From Rheinheimera riviphila (GTDB lineage: Bacteria > Pseudomonadota > Gammaproteobacteria > Enterobacterales > Alteromonadaceae): a stretch of 64,000 nt of DNA. The translations under genes were made by a program, and so were the position numbers. Where the stretch lies: assembly GCF_004005945.1 (NCBI RefSeq), contig NZ_SACS01000002.1, positions 186,001 to 250,000 on the forward strand, written 5' to 3'. Under the pieces are notes generated by a model. The model did no database searches, was not told the DNA's origin, and saw only the letters and a program-made list of their open reading frames with translations. This document shows, one piece after another, positions 45,645-54,703 of this stretch (position 1 is the stretch's first letter; every line of letters begins with the position of its first letter).

Positions 45645-46526
45645 CTAAGGCTTTAACCGCACTGGCACCTGGCTATAACAAATATCCAGCGCACCATTGC
45701 CTTTGTGTTTAAAGAATTCATTACCGCGTGCACGGCGCTGTGCCAGAGCGTCGATAAAAGCCGGGCTACTGGTGTCCTGCCATTGCAACGCTAAACGGGC
45801 ACTTTCGGGTAAATCACTGCCGAGTGTAGCGCTGACAATCTTACTCCGTGCCTTCACATCAGCAATGATACCGCCGGTCTGTGCCGGACCATAGTTGACG
45901 CCGTTTAACAGCTCAGCGCCCCACACGACTTTGGCAAACACCGACATATTCTGATCCAAATGCCTTGGTGCCTGACCACGCATCAAAGCAAAATCGGTGG
46001 TGCCACTATCGGCATTGGTGTCGCGCGCCAGATTGACGGTCAATGGGCAACTCAGCAGCCATTCCTGACCGCTGTCACGACCGACCGCAAATCCCTGATT
46101 AAAACCTGTTTCAGCAGCAAACATTTCCGGTTTTTGCACTAAGGTATAGCGATCGGCGGCTTTTACCGGCCAGCTAAATTCGGCTTTAACCCCAGGCCAG
46201 TTTTGGTTGGTGAGTGTTGGGTGTTTTTCATCTTCCGGTAAACCAGCTTGTAGCACAAATTGATCAATCACCCGGTAAAACGTCAGCCCCTGATAAAAAC
46301 CAGCCCGCACTAATTGCCGGAAACGCTCCGTGTGACGTGGTGCAAACTGATCGGCCAGTTTAAACACCACAGTGCCATGCTCCAATTGCAGATACACCAG
46401 TTCCGATTGCGGTAGATCCAGCCACACTTCGTTTACAGCGACTTTTGCTGCGACTTCGGCAGCATTCACCTGACATATCCAACAGAAACCCGCCGTTAGC
46501 CAGGATAATTTACTTACCAACTTCAT
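45645..46526 (-). CDS. Periplasmic cyclophilin-type peptidyl-prolyl isomerase
   Basis: This 293-residue protein has a signal peptide (1-22, ending QVNAA) and a cyclophilin-like domain. The N-terminal FKLADQFAPRHTERFRQLVRAGFYQGLTFYRVIDQFVLQAG (about 55-95) is the standard cyclophilin opening with the catalytic Arg. The middle part is longer and more divergent than in PpiA. FAVGRDSGQEWLL and FAKVVWGAELLN stand where the active-site core would be. It probably assists folding of exported proteins, though activity is uncertain. Confidence 0.8.
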   Translation of the reverse strand: MKLVSKLSWLTAGFCWICQVNAAEVAAKVAVNEVWLDLPQSELVYLQLEHGTVVFKLADQFAPRHTERFRQLVRAGFYQGLTFYRVIDQFVLQAGLPEDEKHPTLTNQNWPGVKAEFSWPVKAADRYTLVQKPEMFAAETGFNQGFAVGRDSGQEWLLSCPLTVNLARDTNADSGTTDFALMRGQAPRHLDQNMSVFAKVVWGAELLNGVNYGPAQTGGIIADVKARSKIVSATLGSDLPESARLALQWQDTSSPAFIDALAQRRARGNEFFKHKGNGALDICYSQVPVRLKP

Positions 46527-46601
46527 CCGTTAAGTTCCTTGTTGAAAAACCAAATTGAACATTACTGTGCGCAACAAACATTTCGTATCAATCAGTGCGC
46601 A

Positions 46602-47057
46602 TCAAACGGCTGGCATCGGCAGCAACTGATCGGCAGCCAGCAATAACACCGCATAACGGCCACCTTTGGCGATAAACACCATCAGTACAAACAACGACAA
46701 GCGCATCCGCATCACACCGGCGACGATGGTCAGCGGATCACCAACCACCGGTAATGCGCTGAGTAACAAGGCCGGCGTGCCAAAACGGCCAAACCAGTGC
46801 TCAGCGCGCGCCATTTGTGGCGGTTTCACCGGAAACCATTTGCGGTCCGAAAAACGCAGCGCCTGTGAGCCTAACCACCAATTCACACAAGATCCCAACA
46901 CATTGCCAAAAGTGGCGACCACCCAAAGCAAAAGCGGGGTAAACCCGTGCCACCACATGCCCGCCATCACCACTTCTGAACTGCCTGGCAGTATAGTTGC
47001 TGAGGTAAATGCGCTGGCCAACAGCAATAGCCAGGGCCAGAAAAACCAGTCCGTCAT
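46602..47057 (-). CDS. yqaA: YqaA-family inner membrane protein
   Basis: This 151-residue protein is of the YqaA/DedA-like (VTT) group. Hydrophobic helices are visible with the family pattern ATILPGSSEVVMAGMWW near residue 20, ATFGNVLGSCVNWWLG near 48 and FGTPALLLSALPVVGDPLTIVAGVMRM near 91-117. The role is not established. Relatives act in membrane lipid or proton homeostasis. It starts three bases after the MAPEG gene, so the two form an operon. Confidence 0.85.
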   Translation of the reverse strand: MTDWFFWPWLLLLASAFTSATILPGSSEVVMAGMWWHGFTPLLLWVVATFGNVLGSCVNWWLGSQALRFSDRKWFPVKPPQMARAEHWFGRFGTPALLLSALPVVGDPLTIVAGVMRMRLSLFVLMVFIAKGGRYAVLLLAADQLLPMPAV

Positions 47058-47060
47058 CTG

Positions 47061-47477
47061 TTACACCAACAACATCAACACAAAACGGATCCAGAATGCC
47101 CAGAGCACCACACAGCTGATTAAAAACAGATTAAAGCGGCGTCGCACGTGGTTCGAAGTAATATGCACGATGCTATGTAACAAGCGCAGTGCTATATAAA
47201 GCGCACCAAGCAGCACAAACACCAGATCGGCCAGTTGAAAGTGCAGGACAAATAACACGCCAAACATAAACAACATCGGCATCTGGAACTGATTGTCGAA
47301 ATTGCGGCTGGCGGTGATCACCCCTTCATTGGCGCCGGCCAAATCCATGGTCCGAAAAGCGCCCAAACTAATTTCTTTATTTCTGGCCGCACTAAAACGC
47401 CGGCGCCCCATAATCACCATAATGACGCTGATTAACAGCACCTCCGCCACCACGGTTAACACTAAAAGTTTATCCAC
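47061..47477 (-). CDS. MAPEG-family membrane protein
   Basis: This is a small four-helix membrane protein of the MAPEG superfamily, which includes glutathione transferases. I start at the GTG at 47477, preceded by a strong GGAGGG site, which gives 138 residues. The upstream extension to 47540 lacks support. The family stretch NFDNQFQMPMLFMFGVLF near residue 60 and LRLLHSIVHITSNHVRRRFNLF near 97-118 are visible. It is divergent from tdk. Confidence 0.82.
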   Translation of the reverse strand: MDKLLVLTVVAEVLLISVIMVIMGRRRFSAARNKEISLGAFRTMDLAGANEGVITASRNFDNQFQMPMLFMFGVLFVLHFQLADLVFVLLGALYIALRLLHSIVHITSNHVRRRFNLFLISCVVLWAFWIRFVLMLLV

Positions 47478-47642
47478 AATCTGCCCTCCTTCTATTTGTG
47501 ATCTCAGAGTAATGCATTCAGCCCCCTGACTCCACCCCAAACTGTATATGGCGCGCTAGCTGCTGAAAGGTCGACCAGCCACTTCTGTAATGGCAGAGCA
47601 TCCGGTTATACTGTGGCCTTTGCTAATTTCTGCGGACATACC

Positions 47643-48245
47643 ATGGCACAGTTGTATTTTTATTATTCGGCGATGAATGCCGGCAAATCCACGGCCTTAT
47701 TACAAAGTGCCTATAACTATCAGGAACGTGGCATGAACGCGGCTATTTTTACCGCGGCGCTGGACGATAGGTACGGTATTGGTAAAGTCAGTTCGCGGAT
47801 TGGTCTGGCGATGGATGCCCTGTTATTTGACGCAGATTTGAATTTCCTGACGAAGTGCCAGGACTTAAAACACCAAGGACGGCTCGATTGTGTGCTGATT
47901 GACGAAGCGCAGTTTTTGTCAAAAGCGCAGGTACGTCAGCTCACCGATGTGGTTGATAACTTACATGTGCCGGTGCTGGCGTTTGGCTTACGGACAGATT
48001 TTTTGGGCGAAACCTTTGCCGGCAGCCAGGCGCTGTTAGCCTGGGCCGATAAACTGATTGAACTGAAAACGATTTGTCACTGCGGCCGTAAAGCCAACTT
48101 TGTGGTCAGGCTGGATCAGGATGGCCATGCCTCAACGGCAGGTTCGCAGGTGCAAATTGGCGGCAATGACACATACGTTTCGATGTGCCGCAACCACTTT
48201 AAACAGCTGGTGTGGCAACCTTCGGACCCGGATAACAGTATTTAA
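47643..48245 (+). CDS. tdk: Thymidine kinase (type II)
   Basis: Tdk phosphorylates thymidine for salvage. I start at 47643 ([16 protein letters not shown]), which gives 200 residues. The P-loop SAMNAGKST is at 9-17, the catalytic Glu is in LIDEAQFL near 88, and the lasso loop with zinc Cys is near the end ([11 protein letters not shown] and MCRNHF). It is a single gene and converges with the dehydratase gene, with only 6 bases between the stops. Confidence 0.97.
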   Translation: MAQLYFYYSAMNAGKSTALLQSAYNYQERGMNAAIFTAALDDRYGIGKVSSRIGLAMDALLFDADLNFLTKCQDLKHQGRLDCVLIDEAQFLSKAQVRQLTDVVDNLHVPVLAFGLRTDFLGETFAGSQALLAWADKLIELKTICHCGRKANFVVRLDQDGHASTAGSQVQIGGNDTYVSMCRNHFKQLVWQPSDPDNSI

Positions 48246-48251
48246 AGTTGT

Positions 48252-50225
48252 TTAACTGGCACGCACGACCGCCGGTACTTCACTGACCGGCTTAAATACC
48301 GGCCGCACCGGGCTGGGATTTTTATCCAGGTTTTTGTCGGCAGTTTTATGTCCGGCATCGACCAAATCGCTGATTGGACTGCTGTGATTAAAGCCTGTCG
48401 GCGCTTCGGTGATCAGCTTCACTATTTGCGCCACGGCGAAGTTTTCGCAGTGGTGTTCAAGCTGACGTAGTAACTCGGACATTTCTTTCCACGACATCGA
48501 TACTTCATCGGCAGCCATAATCCGCGGATGGGCGGTTTGGCGCACGTTTTCACCGATCAGCAGCTCTTCATACAATTTTTCGCCTGGTCGTAAACCAGAA
48601 AAACAAATTTCAATGTCACCTTCCGGGTGTTGCTGATCTTTCACTTCCAGCCCCATCAGATGCACCATCCGGCGCGCTAAATCAGCAATACGCACCGGCT
48701 CGCCCATATCCAATACAAACACATCACCGCCCTTGCCCATGGCGCCCGCTTGAATCACCAACTGGGCCGCTTCCGGGATGGTCATAAAATACCGGATAAT
48801 TTCCGGGTGGGTCACCGTCAGCGGGCCACCATTGCGAATTTGCTCACGAAATAACGGTACCACCGAACCAGACGAGCCCAGCACATTACCAAAACGCACC
48901 ATACAAAAACGGGTGTGATGCTGACGCGTCGACAAGCCTTGTAATACCAGCTCTGCCAGACGTTTCGACGCGCCCATAATATTAGTTGGCCGCACCGCTT
49001 TATCGGTTGAAATCAGCACAAAAGTTTCAACACCGGCCGCAATGGCCGCTTCAGCAGCACACCAGGTGCCAAACACGTTATTGCTGACGCCTTCGACAAT
49101 ATTGTATTCAACCAGCGGCACATGTTTATACGCCGCAGCATGGTACACGGTTTGTACCTTAAAGCTCTGCATCACTGCTTGTACCCTGGCTTGTTTTTGC
49201 ACGTTGCCAAGAATAGGTTTTAACTTTACATCGACACCAAGCTCTTGAATATAAGCAGCTAATTCTTGCTCAATGCTATATAGCGCAAATTCTGATGCTT
49301 CAAATAGCACCAGCATCGTCGGTTCGTATTGGACGATTTGGCGACATAATTCCGAGCCAATCGAGCCACCGGCACCGCTGACCATCACCACTTTTTCTTT
49401 AATATTGGCGTGCATCAGTTTTAATTTTGGTGCCACCGGATCACGGCCAAGCAAGTCTTCAATTTTGACATCTTGTAATTCATCAATCCGCATCGAGCCA
49501 TCAACAATATCGCTCATGCCCGGCACTGTTTGTACCGGAATTGGTAAATTATCTAAGGATTCAAGCACTTCACGACGCCGTGCCCGACTGGCAGATGGCA
49601 TCGCCAATAAAATACGGCTGACATTTTTTGATTTTACGATAGCAGCAATTTGTGCCGGGCTACCAACATGCATGCCAAGAATGGTTGAGCGTTGTAAGGT
49701 TGCATCGTCATCGACAAAGGCCACAGGATGAAATTGTTCGCCGTTCAAAAGTGCCTGCGCCAACTGCCGACCAGAAGAACCGGCCCCATAAATCAGCACC
49801 CGTTGTTTATGACCATTGTGCCGCTGGAATAAAAACATCCGCGCCACCAAACGTAAACCACCGCTGGTCACCAACGCCAGAATGGCATACACGAACACCA
49901 GATTGCCTTTATCGGCAATACCAACCAACTGAAATAACATCACCAGGATCATCGCGTTACTCAGAATACCCGCCAGCACAGCACCAAGCGCATGTTGCCC
50001 GATATAGCGAATAACCGCGCGGTATAACCCTAATTTGGTGAAAGCCAGAATCGTCGCTGGAACAGATAGCAGAAAAATTGGGAAGGTTTGCAGCAATGCC
50101 GCGAGAGGAATTTCCTGTGTAACGTAAACAGCAACCAACATTGAAAATGTTAAAAATCCAACATCAGCAATTACTGAAATTGCACGTTTGGCATAACGTG
50201 GCAAAGACAAAAGCCATTCAAGCAT
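48252..50225 (-). CDS. Membrane nucleotide-sugar dehydratase (CapD/WbpM/PglF type)
   Basis: This is a polysaccharide biosynthesis enzyme that probably makes a 4-keto-6-deoxy UDP-sugar (UDP-GlcNAc 4,6-dehydratase type). It is 657 residues long. Four membrane helices cover 1-110, and a first Rossmann site YGAGSSGRQLAQAL lies near 144. The catalytic short-chain dehydrogenase domain has SGAGGSIGSELCRQIV near 289 and STDKAVRPTNIMGASKRLAEL near 400. Met stands in place of the usual catalytic Tyr, as in WbpM and FlaA1-like enzymes. A Pro-rich tail follows. It is the last gene of the surface block on this strand. Confidence 0.92.
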   Translation of the reverse strand: MLEWLLSLPRYAKRAISVIADVGFLTFSMLVAVYVTQEIPLAALLQTFPIFLLSVPATILAFTKLGLYRAVIRYIGQHALGAVLAGILSNAMILVMLFQLVGIADKGNLVFVYAILALVTSGGLRLVARMFLFQRHNGHKQRVLIYGAGSSGRQLAQALLNGEQFHPVAFVDDDATLQRSTILGMHVGSPAQIAAIVKSKNVSRILLAMPSASRARRREVLESLDNLPIPVQTVPGMSDIVDGSMRIDELQDVKIEDLLGRDPVAPKLKLMHANIKEKVVMVSGAGGSIGSELCRQIVQYEPTMLVLFEASEFALYSIEQELAAYIQELGVDVKLKPILGNVQKQARVQAVMQSFKVQTVYHAAAYKHVPLVEYNIVEGVSNNVFGTWCAAEAAIAAGVETFVLISTDKAVRPTNIMGASKRLAELVLQGLSTRQHHTRFCMVRFGNVLGSSGSVVPLFREQIRNGGPLTVTHPEIIRYFMTIPEAAQLVIQAGAMGKGGDVFVLDMGEPVRIADLARRMVHLMGLEVKDQQHPEGDIEICFSGLRPGEKLYEELLIGENVRQTAHPRIMAADEVSMSWKEMSELLRQLEHHCENFAVAQIVKLITEAPTGFNHSSPISDLVDAGHKTADKNLDKNPSPVRPVFKPVSEVPAVVRAS

Positions 50226-50330
50226 GCATTAAACTCCCAGGTTCCGTGTTGATGACAAGCTGAAGACAACGGAAAGCGTTGCTAGTATAACGGATAACGC
50301 CATTGTTACACCATCGAATGCTACAGTCTG

Positions 50331-51503
50331 TCACTTAACCTTATCTGAACTTGATTTCAAACCATTCGCAACTGCAATAACGACTTGTTGCCACAATTGC
50401 ACGCTTTGGTCTTGGTAAAATTTGATAGCGGTTTGCGCTTCGACTGCTTTCGCCAAAGTATTTGAACTTAAAAATAAAGCTTCCAGCTGCACCGCGTCAA
50501 CATCTGGCTGCAACAAACAATCCGCCTGTTGATATTCGCCGAACAAGGCTTCGTATTTATGGCTCCAACTGGTACCCAGGCAAGAGATGCCGGAAGACAA
50601 AGCACTGACACAACCGTGGAACCGCGAACAAACCACCAGTTTACTGCTGGCAATCCAGCCTTTCACTTGACGCGGATCCGGCTCGTTGATCACCCGCAGT
50701 GGCGGCTGAAATTTACTGGCAATCAACTGACAGATGTCGGCATCTGCTGCACCTTCATGGTTCAGTAACACCGGCTCAAGTTGCTGGCTGAAGGCTGTAT
50801 GCACCGCTAATTCCAACACCCGCAGATAATTGGCCTGCCATTGCTGATTGCGATTTTTTTTACTCACCATTGCCGCGTTCGGAATGATCAGGCACAGCGG
50901 TTTTTCTGGCAATTGCTCCGGCAATAGCGGCTTCACCAGATTGGTAAAATCAGCAAACTGCTGCAGGTTTGCTCTATCGCCCAACAATGAATGCAGATGC
51001 TGAAAACTGGCATCGTCGCGCGGGCAGACCAGCCAGGCCGCTGGTAAAGCAGCTTGCAGCTGCAGTCGTTCACGCTGCCCGGTAAAAGGACCAAAGGCCT
51101 GAGGTAACAATACATAACCTTTTTGATGGCGCTGCAGTCTTAAGATTTCATCGGTCAACACCTTGATGTTACGGCCACCCCATTGGTCACCATAAGCAAA
51201 ACCAGACGCATCCAACACCCAGTCGATATCCACTTCAAACACCACACCAAGCCAATGGCGCAGGAAACTGCGCAAACGCTTCGGCAGCCAGTAACTCAGT
51301 GCATTAAAATCGTAGCCCCGAAACCGTAACGGTAATTTTTGCAAGGCACCTAATAATGCGCGTGCCTGATAAGGCGAGTTTTTATTCGGCGCCAATGCAA
51401 TCTGCGCTTGTGGCCAGTGTTGCTGAATTTGCGCTAAACAAGCATGCAGCATCAACTCAGCACCTTTGTTGACGAACTGCACCCCACGAATTTCGATAAT
51501 CAA
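50331..51503 (-). CDS. Polysaccharide pyruvyl transferase family protein
   Basis: This is probably a transferase that adds a pyruvate ketal to a surface sugar (CsaB/WcaK fold). It is 390 residues long. The N-terminal IRGVQFVNKGAELMLHACLAQ, ASGFAYGDQWGG near 115 and the C-terminal CSRFHGCVSALSSGISCLGTSWSHKYEALF near 297-326 are the family marks. It lies between the dehydratase and a nitroreductase-like gene on one strand. The target polymer is unknown. Confidence 0.88.
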   Translation of the reverse strand: MIIEIRGVQFVNKGAELMLHACLAQIQQHWPQAQIALAPNKNSPYQARALLGALQKLPLRFRGYDFNALSYWLPKRLRSFLRHWLGVVFEVDIDWVLDASGFAYGDQWGGRNIKVLTDEILRLQRHQKGYVLLPQAFGPFTGQRERLQLQAALPAAWLVCPRDDASFQHLHSLLGDRANLQQFADFTNLVKPLLPEQLPEKPLCLIIPNAAMVSKKNRNQQWQANYLRVLELAVHTAFSQQLEPVLLNHEGAADADICQLIASKFQPPLRVINEPDPRQVKGWIASSKLVVCSRFHGCVSALSSGISCLGTSWSHKYEALFGEYQQADCLLQPDVDAVQLEALFLSSNTLAKAVEAQTAIKFYQDQSVQLWQQVVIAVANGLKSSSDKVK

Positions 51504-51540
51504 CCGCTTGATTCCTTGTCTGACTTACTCGTTTTAAATT

Positions 51541-52644
51541 CTAGTTTTTAGTGACAACTGGTTTTTGTGGATCCGGCTGCAATAACAACTCAGCCGGTTT
51601 TTTCTGCGAATAGGCAATACCACCATTGGGATCCGCATAGCCATAAGCAATCAGCATCACCGGACGTTGATAAGGTTGTAATTGCAGCCGTGTTGCCATT
51701 TTTTGTTCGCGGCTTTCAATGTCCGGCCAGTTAATCGGACAACTCGCTAAACCTAAAGTATCCAGCGCCAACATCAGCTGCATACTGGCAAGTGCTGCAT
51801 CAATGTAAATGACGTGCCGGTCGCGTTCTTCCGGGTAAGCACTTAAATCCCCGACCACCACCAATAACGAAGGAATATTCTCCGAAAAACCGGTGGTGCC
51901 CATAGCGAAATCTGCCACTTCCGCAGCCGTTTGCGGGTCGTCCAGATGAACAAAATAATAAGGCTGACGGTTGCAGGCAGAAGGCGCCAGACTGGCAGCT
52001 TCGATCGCTTGTTGTACCAGCGATGGCTCAACCGGCTGTGATAAAAACCAACGCACGGAACGGCGTCTTTTAAACAGTTGTAGTAAAGCATCGTAGCCAA
52101 CTCCGGCGGTCGGCAAATTTTCATAGGTGTAAGGAACTGATGCCGGCAAACTAAGCTGTGCTAAACGCGCTACGGCCACCGGGCTGAAGTCGGTAAATTG
52201 TTGCCTGGCTTTGTCAATCAACGGCTTACTGCCGACAATGGCGAAATACTCACTGAGCACTGCAAAAGCCCACTTGAGTTCGGCTAAGTCCAGCATGGTG
52301 ACTTTGTGACAAAACTCAACCACAGTCTCCAGAATATAGTCTTCGGCAAACACTGCCCGCCGTGGCTGCATAATCAAGCCTTTTTCCAGGCGGTGAATAT
52401 TACGGCGCAGCAAAATACTGCTGCTCGCTTGTTCAGACAACGACTGTTGGTAAGCTAAACGACCTTTGAGGACTGCATGTTGTTCGCGGCGAAAGCTGGC
52501 AGAAAAGAAGGTGTAATAAAGGCTGCTGGTGAATGGGGAGAAGGCACAGAACCCAGATACAATGAGTTTAAATTTACGGATTTGTTGTTTAATCATCAAC
52601 TTTTGGCTGACTGATAACCCAGCAGCAATTTTACGAAGGAGCAT
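51541..52644 (-). CDS. Nitroreductase-family protein with long N-terminal region
   Basis: The C-terminal 190 residues are a flavin nitroreductase fold: RRSVRWFLSQPVEPSLVQQAIEAASLAPSACNRQPYYFV, then ENIPSLLVVVGD and GLASCPINWPD. The first 180 residues are helical and of unknown function, with LLRRNIHRLEKGLIMQPRR near 77. Such fusions are often seen beside polysaccharide pyruvyl transferases, as here. The start is uncertain: ATG at 52644 (367 residues) or 52596. Neither has a strong ribosome site. Confidence 0.75.
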   Translation of the reverse strand: MLLRKIAAGLSVSQKLMIKQQIRKFKLIVSGFCAFSPFTSSLYYTFFSASFRREQHAVLKGRLAYQQSLSEQASSSILLRRNIHRLEKGLIMQPRRAVFAEDYILETVVEFCHKVTMLDLAELKWAFAVLSEYFAIVGSKPLIDKARQQFTDFSPVAVARLAQLSLPASVPYTYENLPTAGVGYDALLQLFKRRRSVRWFLSQPVEPSLVQQAIEAASLAPSACNRQPYYFVHLDDPQTAAEVADFAMGTTGFSENIPSLLVVVGDLSAYPEERDRHVIYIDAALASMQLMLALDTLGLASCPINWPDIESREQKMATRLQLQPYQRPVMLIAYGYADPNGGIAYSQKKPAELLLQPDPQKPVVTKN

Positions 52645-53124
52645 AAGAAGCCTTGAACAGTGGACTGCCAACAAGCCATTTATTCAGTCCGGGAAAAACA
52701 AACATCAGGGAATCACTGACACTCTCGAATAACAAATGAAATCTCTGGTTACAATTAAAGCCGGACTTTATGGTAATGCGAGCCCAGATCGCCACTCTTT
52801 TTATCACCAACCATGCTCATTTGGATGTCGGTTATGGGTCCATCCGACGGTGAACAACCGATGATGCCGAATGGCACAAGCTATTTCACGATGGCTTTAA
52901 CTTTCAAGACAGTTTGTACTAAATTCAGGATAAAAAAAAGCTCAACAAGTAGTCTGTTGAGCTTATAAATGAAATTGAATCTAGTCCACGGTTATAATAT
53001 CGAATTCTGTCGAAAATAGCTGCAATTATTTTGCAGAATTAGTAAGTTTTAACCAACTAAATCTGCTGTAAAAACGCAAGCTATATAACTGAACTGACTA
53101 AAAATAATCGCTTCACTTTATGTA
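52645..53124. other. Intergenic region with a stray terminator
   Basis: About 480 bases without a gene I can support. A 42-codon frame from an ATG near 52737 has no ribosome site and matches nothing familiar. On the minus strand AGCTCAACA..TGTTGAGCT with eight T forms a good terminator at 52932-52965. It follows 160 AT-rich bases that contain no gene, after the upstream exported-protein terminator. It could end a small RNA or be a backup stop. Confidence 0.4.
52932..52965 (-). terminator. Minus-strand terminator with no obvious gene
   Basis: The nine-base arms AGCTCAACA and TGTTGAGCT surround a seven-base loop, and the minus strand continues with eight T. The nearest upstream gene on this strand has its own terminator at 53125. 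Confidence 0.75.
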
Positions 53125-53152
53125 AAAAAAACGGACCCGAAGGTCCGTTTTT
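53125..53152 (-). terminator. Terminator of the abundant exported protein gene
   Basis: AAACGGACC-CGAA-GGTCCGTTT with flanking A and T runs gives a strong stem with a stable tetraloop, 15 bases beyond the stop at 53167. Confidence 0.9.
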
Positions 53153-53166
53153 GGAACACTAACTAA

Positions 53167-54543
53167 TTACTTAGTTTGAACTTTAGAATCGTTGTTAACG
53201 ATTGCGCGTTCACGTGAACCAGCGTCTACGTATGCAGAGTAAACAGTTACTGAATCTTCTGGAGCGTTCGTTACGATACGCAGAGAAGCTTTACCGTTAG
53301 TCAGACCAGCAGCGCCAACTGCAGTGCGAACTGCACCAGCGATTGAAGTTACTGAATTTGCAGTAGCAGTACCAACTTTCAGGTTAGTAACCAGAGCAGT
53401 ACCGTCTTCACCCCATACGTCAACGTAGATATCGCCAGCTACTGAAGAGCTGTTGGTTACGTTGATGATTTGGCCATACTGAACTGTGTTCAGAGTACCG
53501 AATACCATGTATGGAACGTTTACAGTTGAGCCGTTCAGAGTCCAAGAACCGCCTGACTTAGTCAGTACAACAGTACCAGCAGGAGCTGTGTGAGCAACAG
53601 TTGCTTCAACAGCATATGAACCTGGGTTCAGAGTAACCAGAGATTTAGCTGGAGCAGCAGCAGAAACGTTTGCAGTCACAGTTACAGCAACCGGAGTAGC
53701 AGCAACTGGAGTGTCAGTGAACGTCAAAGTACGCAGGTCTGTAGACAGCGCTTTAGCAGTAATAGCTGAACCGCCAGCAACAGCTAACTGAGCCAATTCT
53801 GGAGCAGAAATTGTGCCGTTTGCATCTTGGTCAACCCAAGTGAAATCGCCAGTTACTTTATACTTGATAGTGCTACCAACCAGAGTAGCAGCTAAAGTAT
53901 AAGTATCGTTGTTAGTAGGAGTGATGGTTAAAACGTCAGCACGTGGAGTAACACCGCTGAACAATTTACGATCTTCGTTTACATCTACTTCAGCGTCAAA
54001 CGGAGTAGTTGCTACAGAGAACTGTTCTTTAACAACCAACAGCTTACCAGTGTTAGTTGTTGCAGCGTCTAATACGTCGTTAGCAATAGTTTTTGCTGCA
54101 TAAGTTACGTTAACAGCTTTGCTTGCTGCAACAGAAGCTTTAGTCAGCACAACACCAGCTAAACGAATAGAACCGTCGATAGTTGTAGGAACTACAGCCT
54201 GGTCGATTGCTGTAACGCGGAAACTTACGCTGTTAGCAGTACGGTTCAGGTAACCTAAAGTGATACCAGCTGACAGGTCTGGAGCGCCAGCTAAACCAAC
54301 TAAAGTTGGGTTTGCACCAGTCAGAACAACTTCACCACCAGTGAAAGTGAAAGTGATAACGTCGTTTAAAGAGTATTCAGCTTTTAACTGAACATCTAAA
54401 GCTGCCAGAGAGATAGAAGTTGCACCAGCAACACCCTGTGCAGAGTAGTTAGTCTCTGGGTTTGGAACAACAGCAGCAATAGCGTTACCAGCTGCAGCAG
54501 CCAGAGCCAAAGCTACTAAAGATTTTGTAAAGATTGTTTTCAT
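53167..54543 (-). CDS. Exported, probably abundant surface protein (S-layer-like candidate)
   Basis: This 458-residue protein starts at 54543 (MKTIFTKSLVALALA) with GGAGAAAG just upstream. The signal peptide ends near residue 23 (NAIAA). The body is rich in Ala, Thr, Val, Ser and Asn with almost no Cys and strand-like spacing. A calcium-loop pattern, DQDANGTISAPE, lies near 239 (EF-hand/dockerin-like Asp positions 1, 3, 5). Codon choice is strongly biased and unlike its neighbours (GTA/GTT Val, GCA/GCT Ala, CGT Arg), as in very highly expressed genes. It has its own strong promoter and terminator and follows the T2SS secretin. S-layer or biofilm-matrix function is inference. No SLH domain is seen. 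Confidence 0.65.
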   Translation of the reverse strand: MKTIFTKSLVALALAAAAGNAIAAVVPNPETNYSAQGVAGATSISLAALDVQLKAEYSLNDVITFTFTGGEVVLTGANPTLVGLAGAPDLSAGITLGYLNRTANSVSFRVTAIDQAVVPTTIDGSIRLAGVVLTKASVAASKAVNVTYAAKTIANDVLDAATTNTGKLLVVKEQFSVATTPFDAEVDVNEDRKLFSGVTPRADVLTITPTNNDTYTLAATLVGSTIKYKVTGDFTWVDQDANGTISAPELAQLAVAGGSAITAKALSTDLRTLTFTDTPVAATPVAVTVTANVSAAAPAKSLVTLNPGSYAVEATVAHTAPAGTVVLTKSGGSWTLNGSTVNVPYMVFGTLNTVQYGQIINVTNSSSVAGDIYVDVWGEDGTALVTNLKVGTATANSVTSIAGAVRTAVGAAGLTNGKASLRIVTNAPEDSVTVYSAYVDAGSRERAIVNNDSKVQTK

Positions 54544-54640
54544 TAGAACTTTCTCCAATTTCATGAAATTGAAACATCTGGCATCGTGCCTTAGCTTCTT
54601 TTTTAGTTAAGAAACTGGGGCTAACCAATTTCCTCGTGAC

Positions 54641-54674
54641 ATTCTATTACCGTGACAACTTTTGTCAACGGTAA
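54641..54674 (-). promoter_or_regulatory. Strong promoter with overlapping inverted repeat
   Basis: On the minus strand TTGACA (54668-54663) and TAGAAT (54646-54641) are spaced by 16 bases, close to the sigma-70 ideal. An inverted repeat spans 54647-54674: TTACCG and TGACAA on the left, TTGTCA and CGGTAA on the right, broken only by one extra T. It covers the -35 site and spacer, so it looks like an operator. The resulting leader would be about 90 bases. It contains CAATTTCATGAAATTG just before the ribosome site. Confidence 0.8.
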
Positions 54675-54703
54675 ATTTTTAAAAAATCTCAGGAAAATAA
54701 CAG

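Noticed and set aside
52737-52865. A 42-codon plus-strand ORF in the gap before the exported-protein gene
   Set aside because: No ribosome site, no recognisable sequence and no neighbour on that strand. Other frames are equally open.
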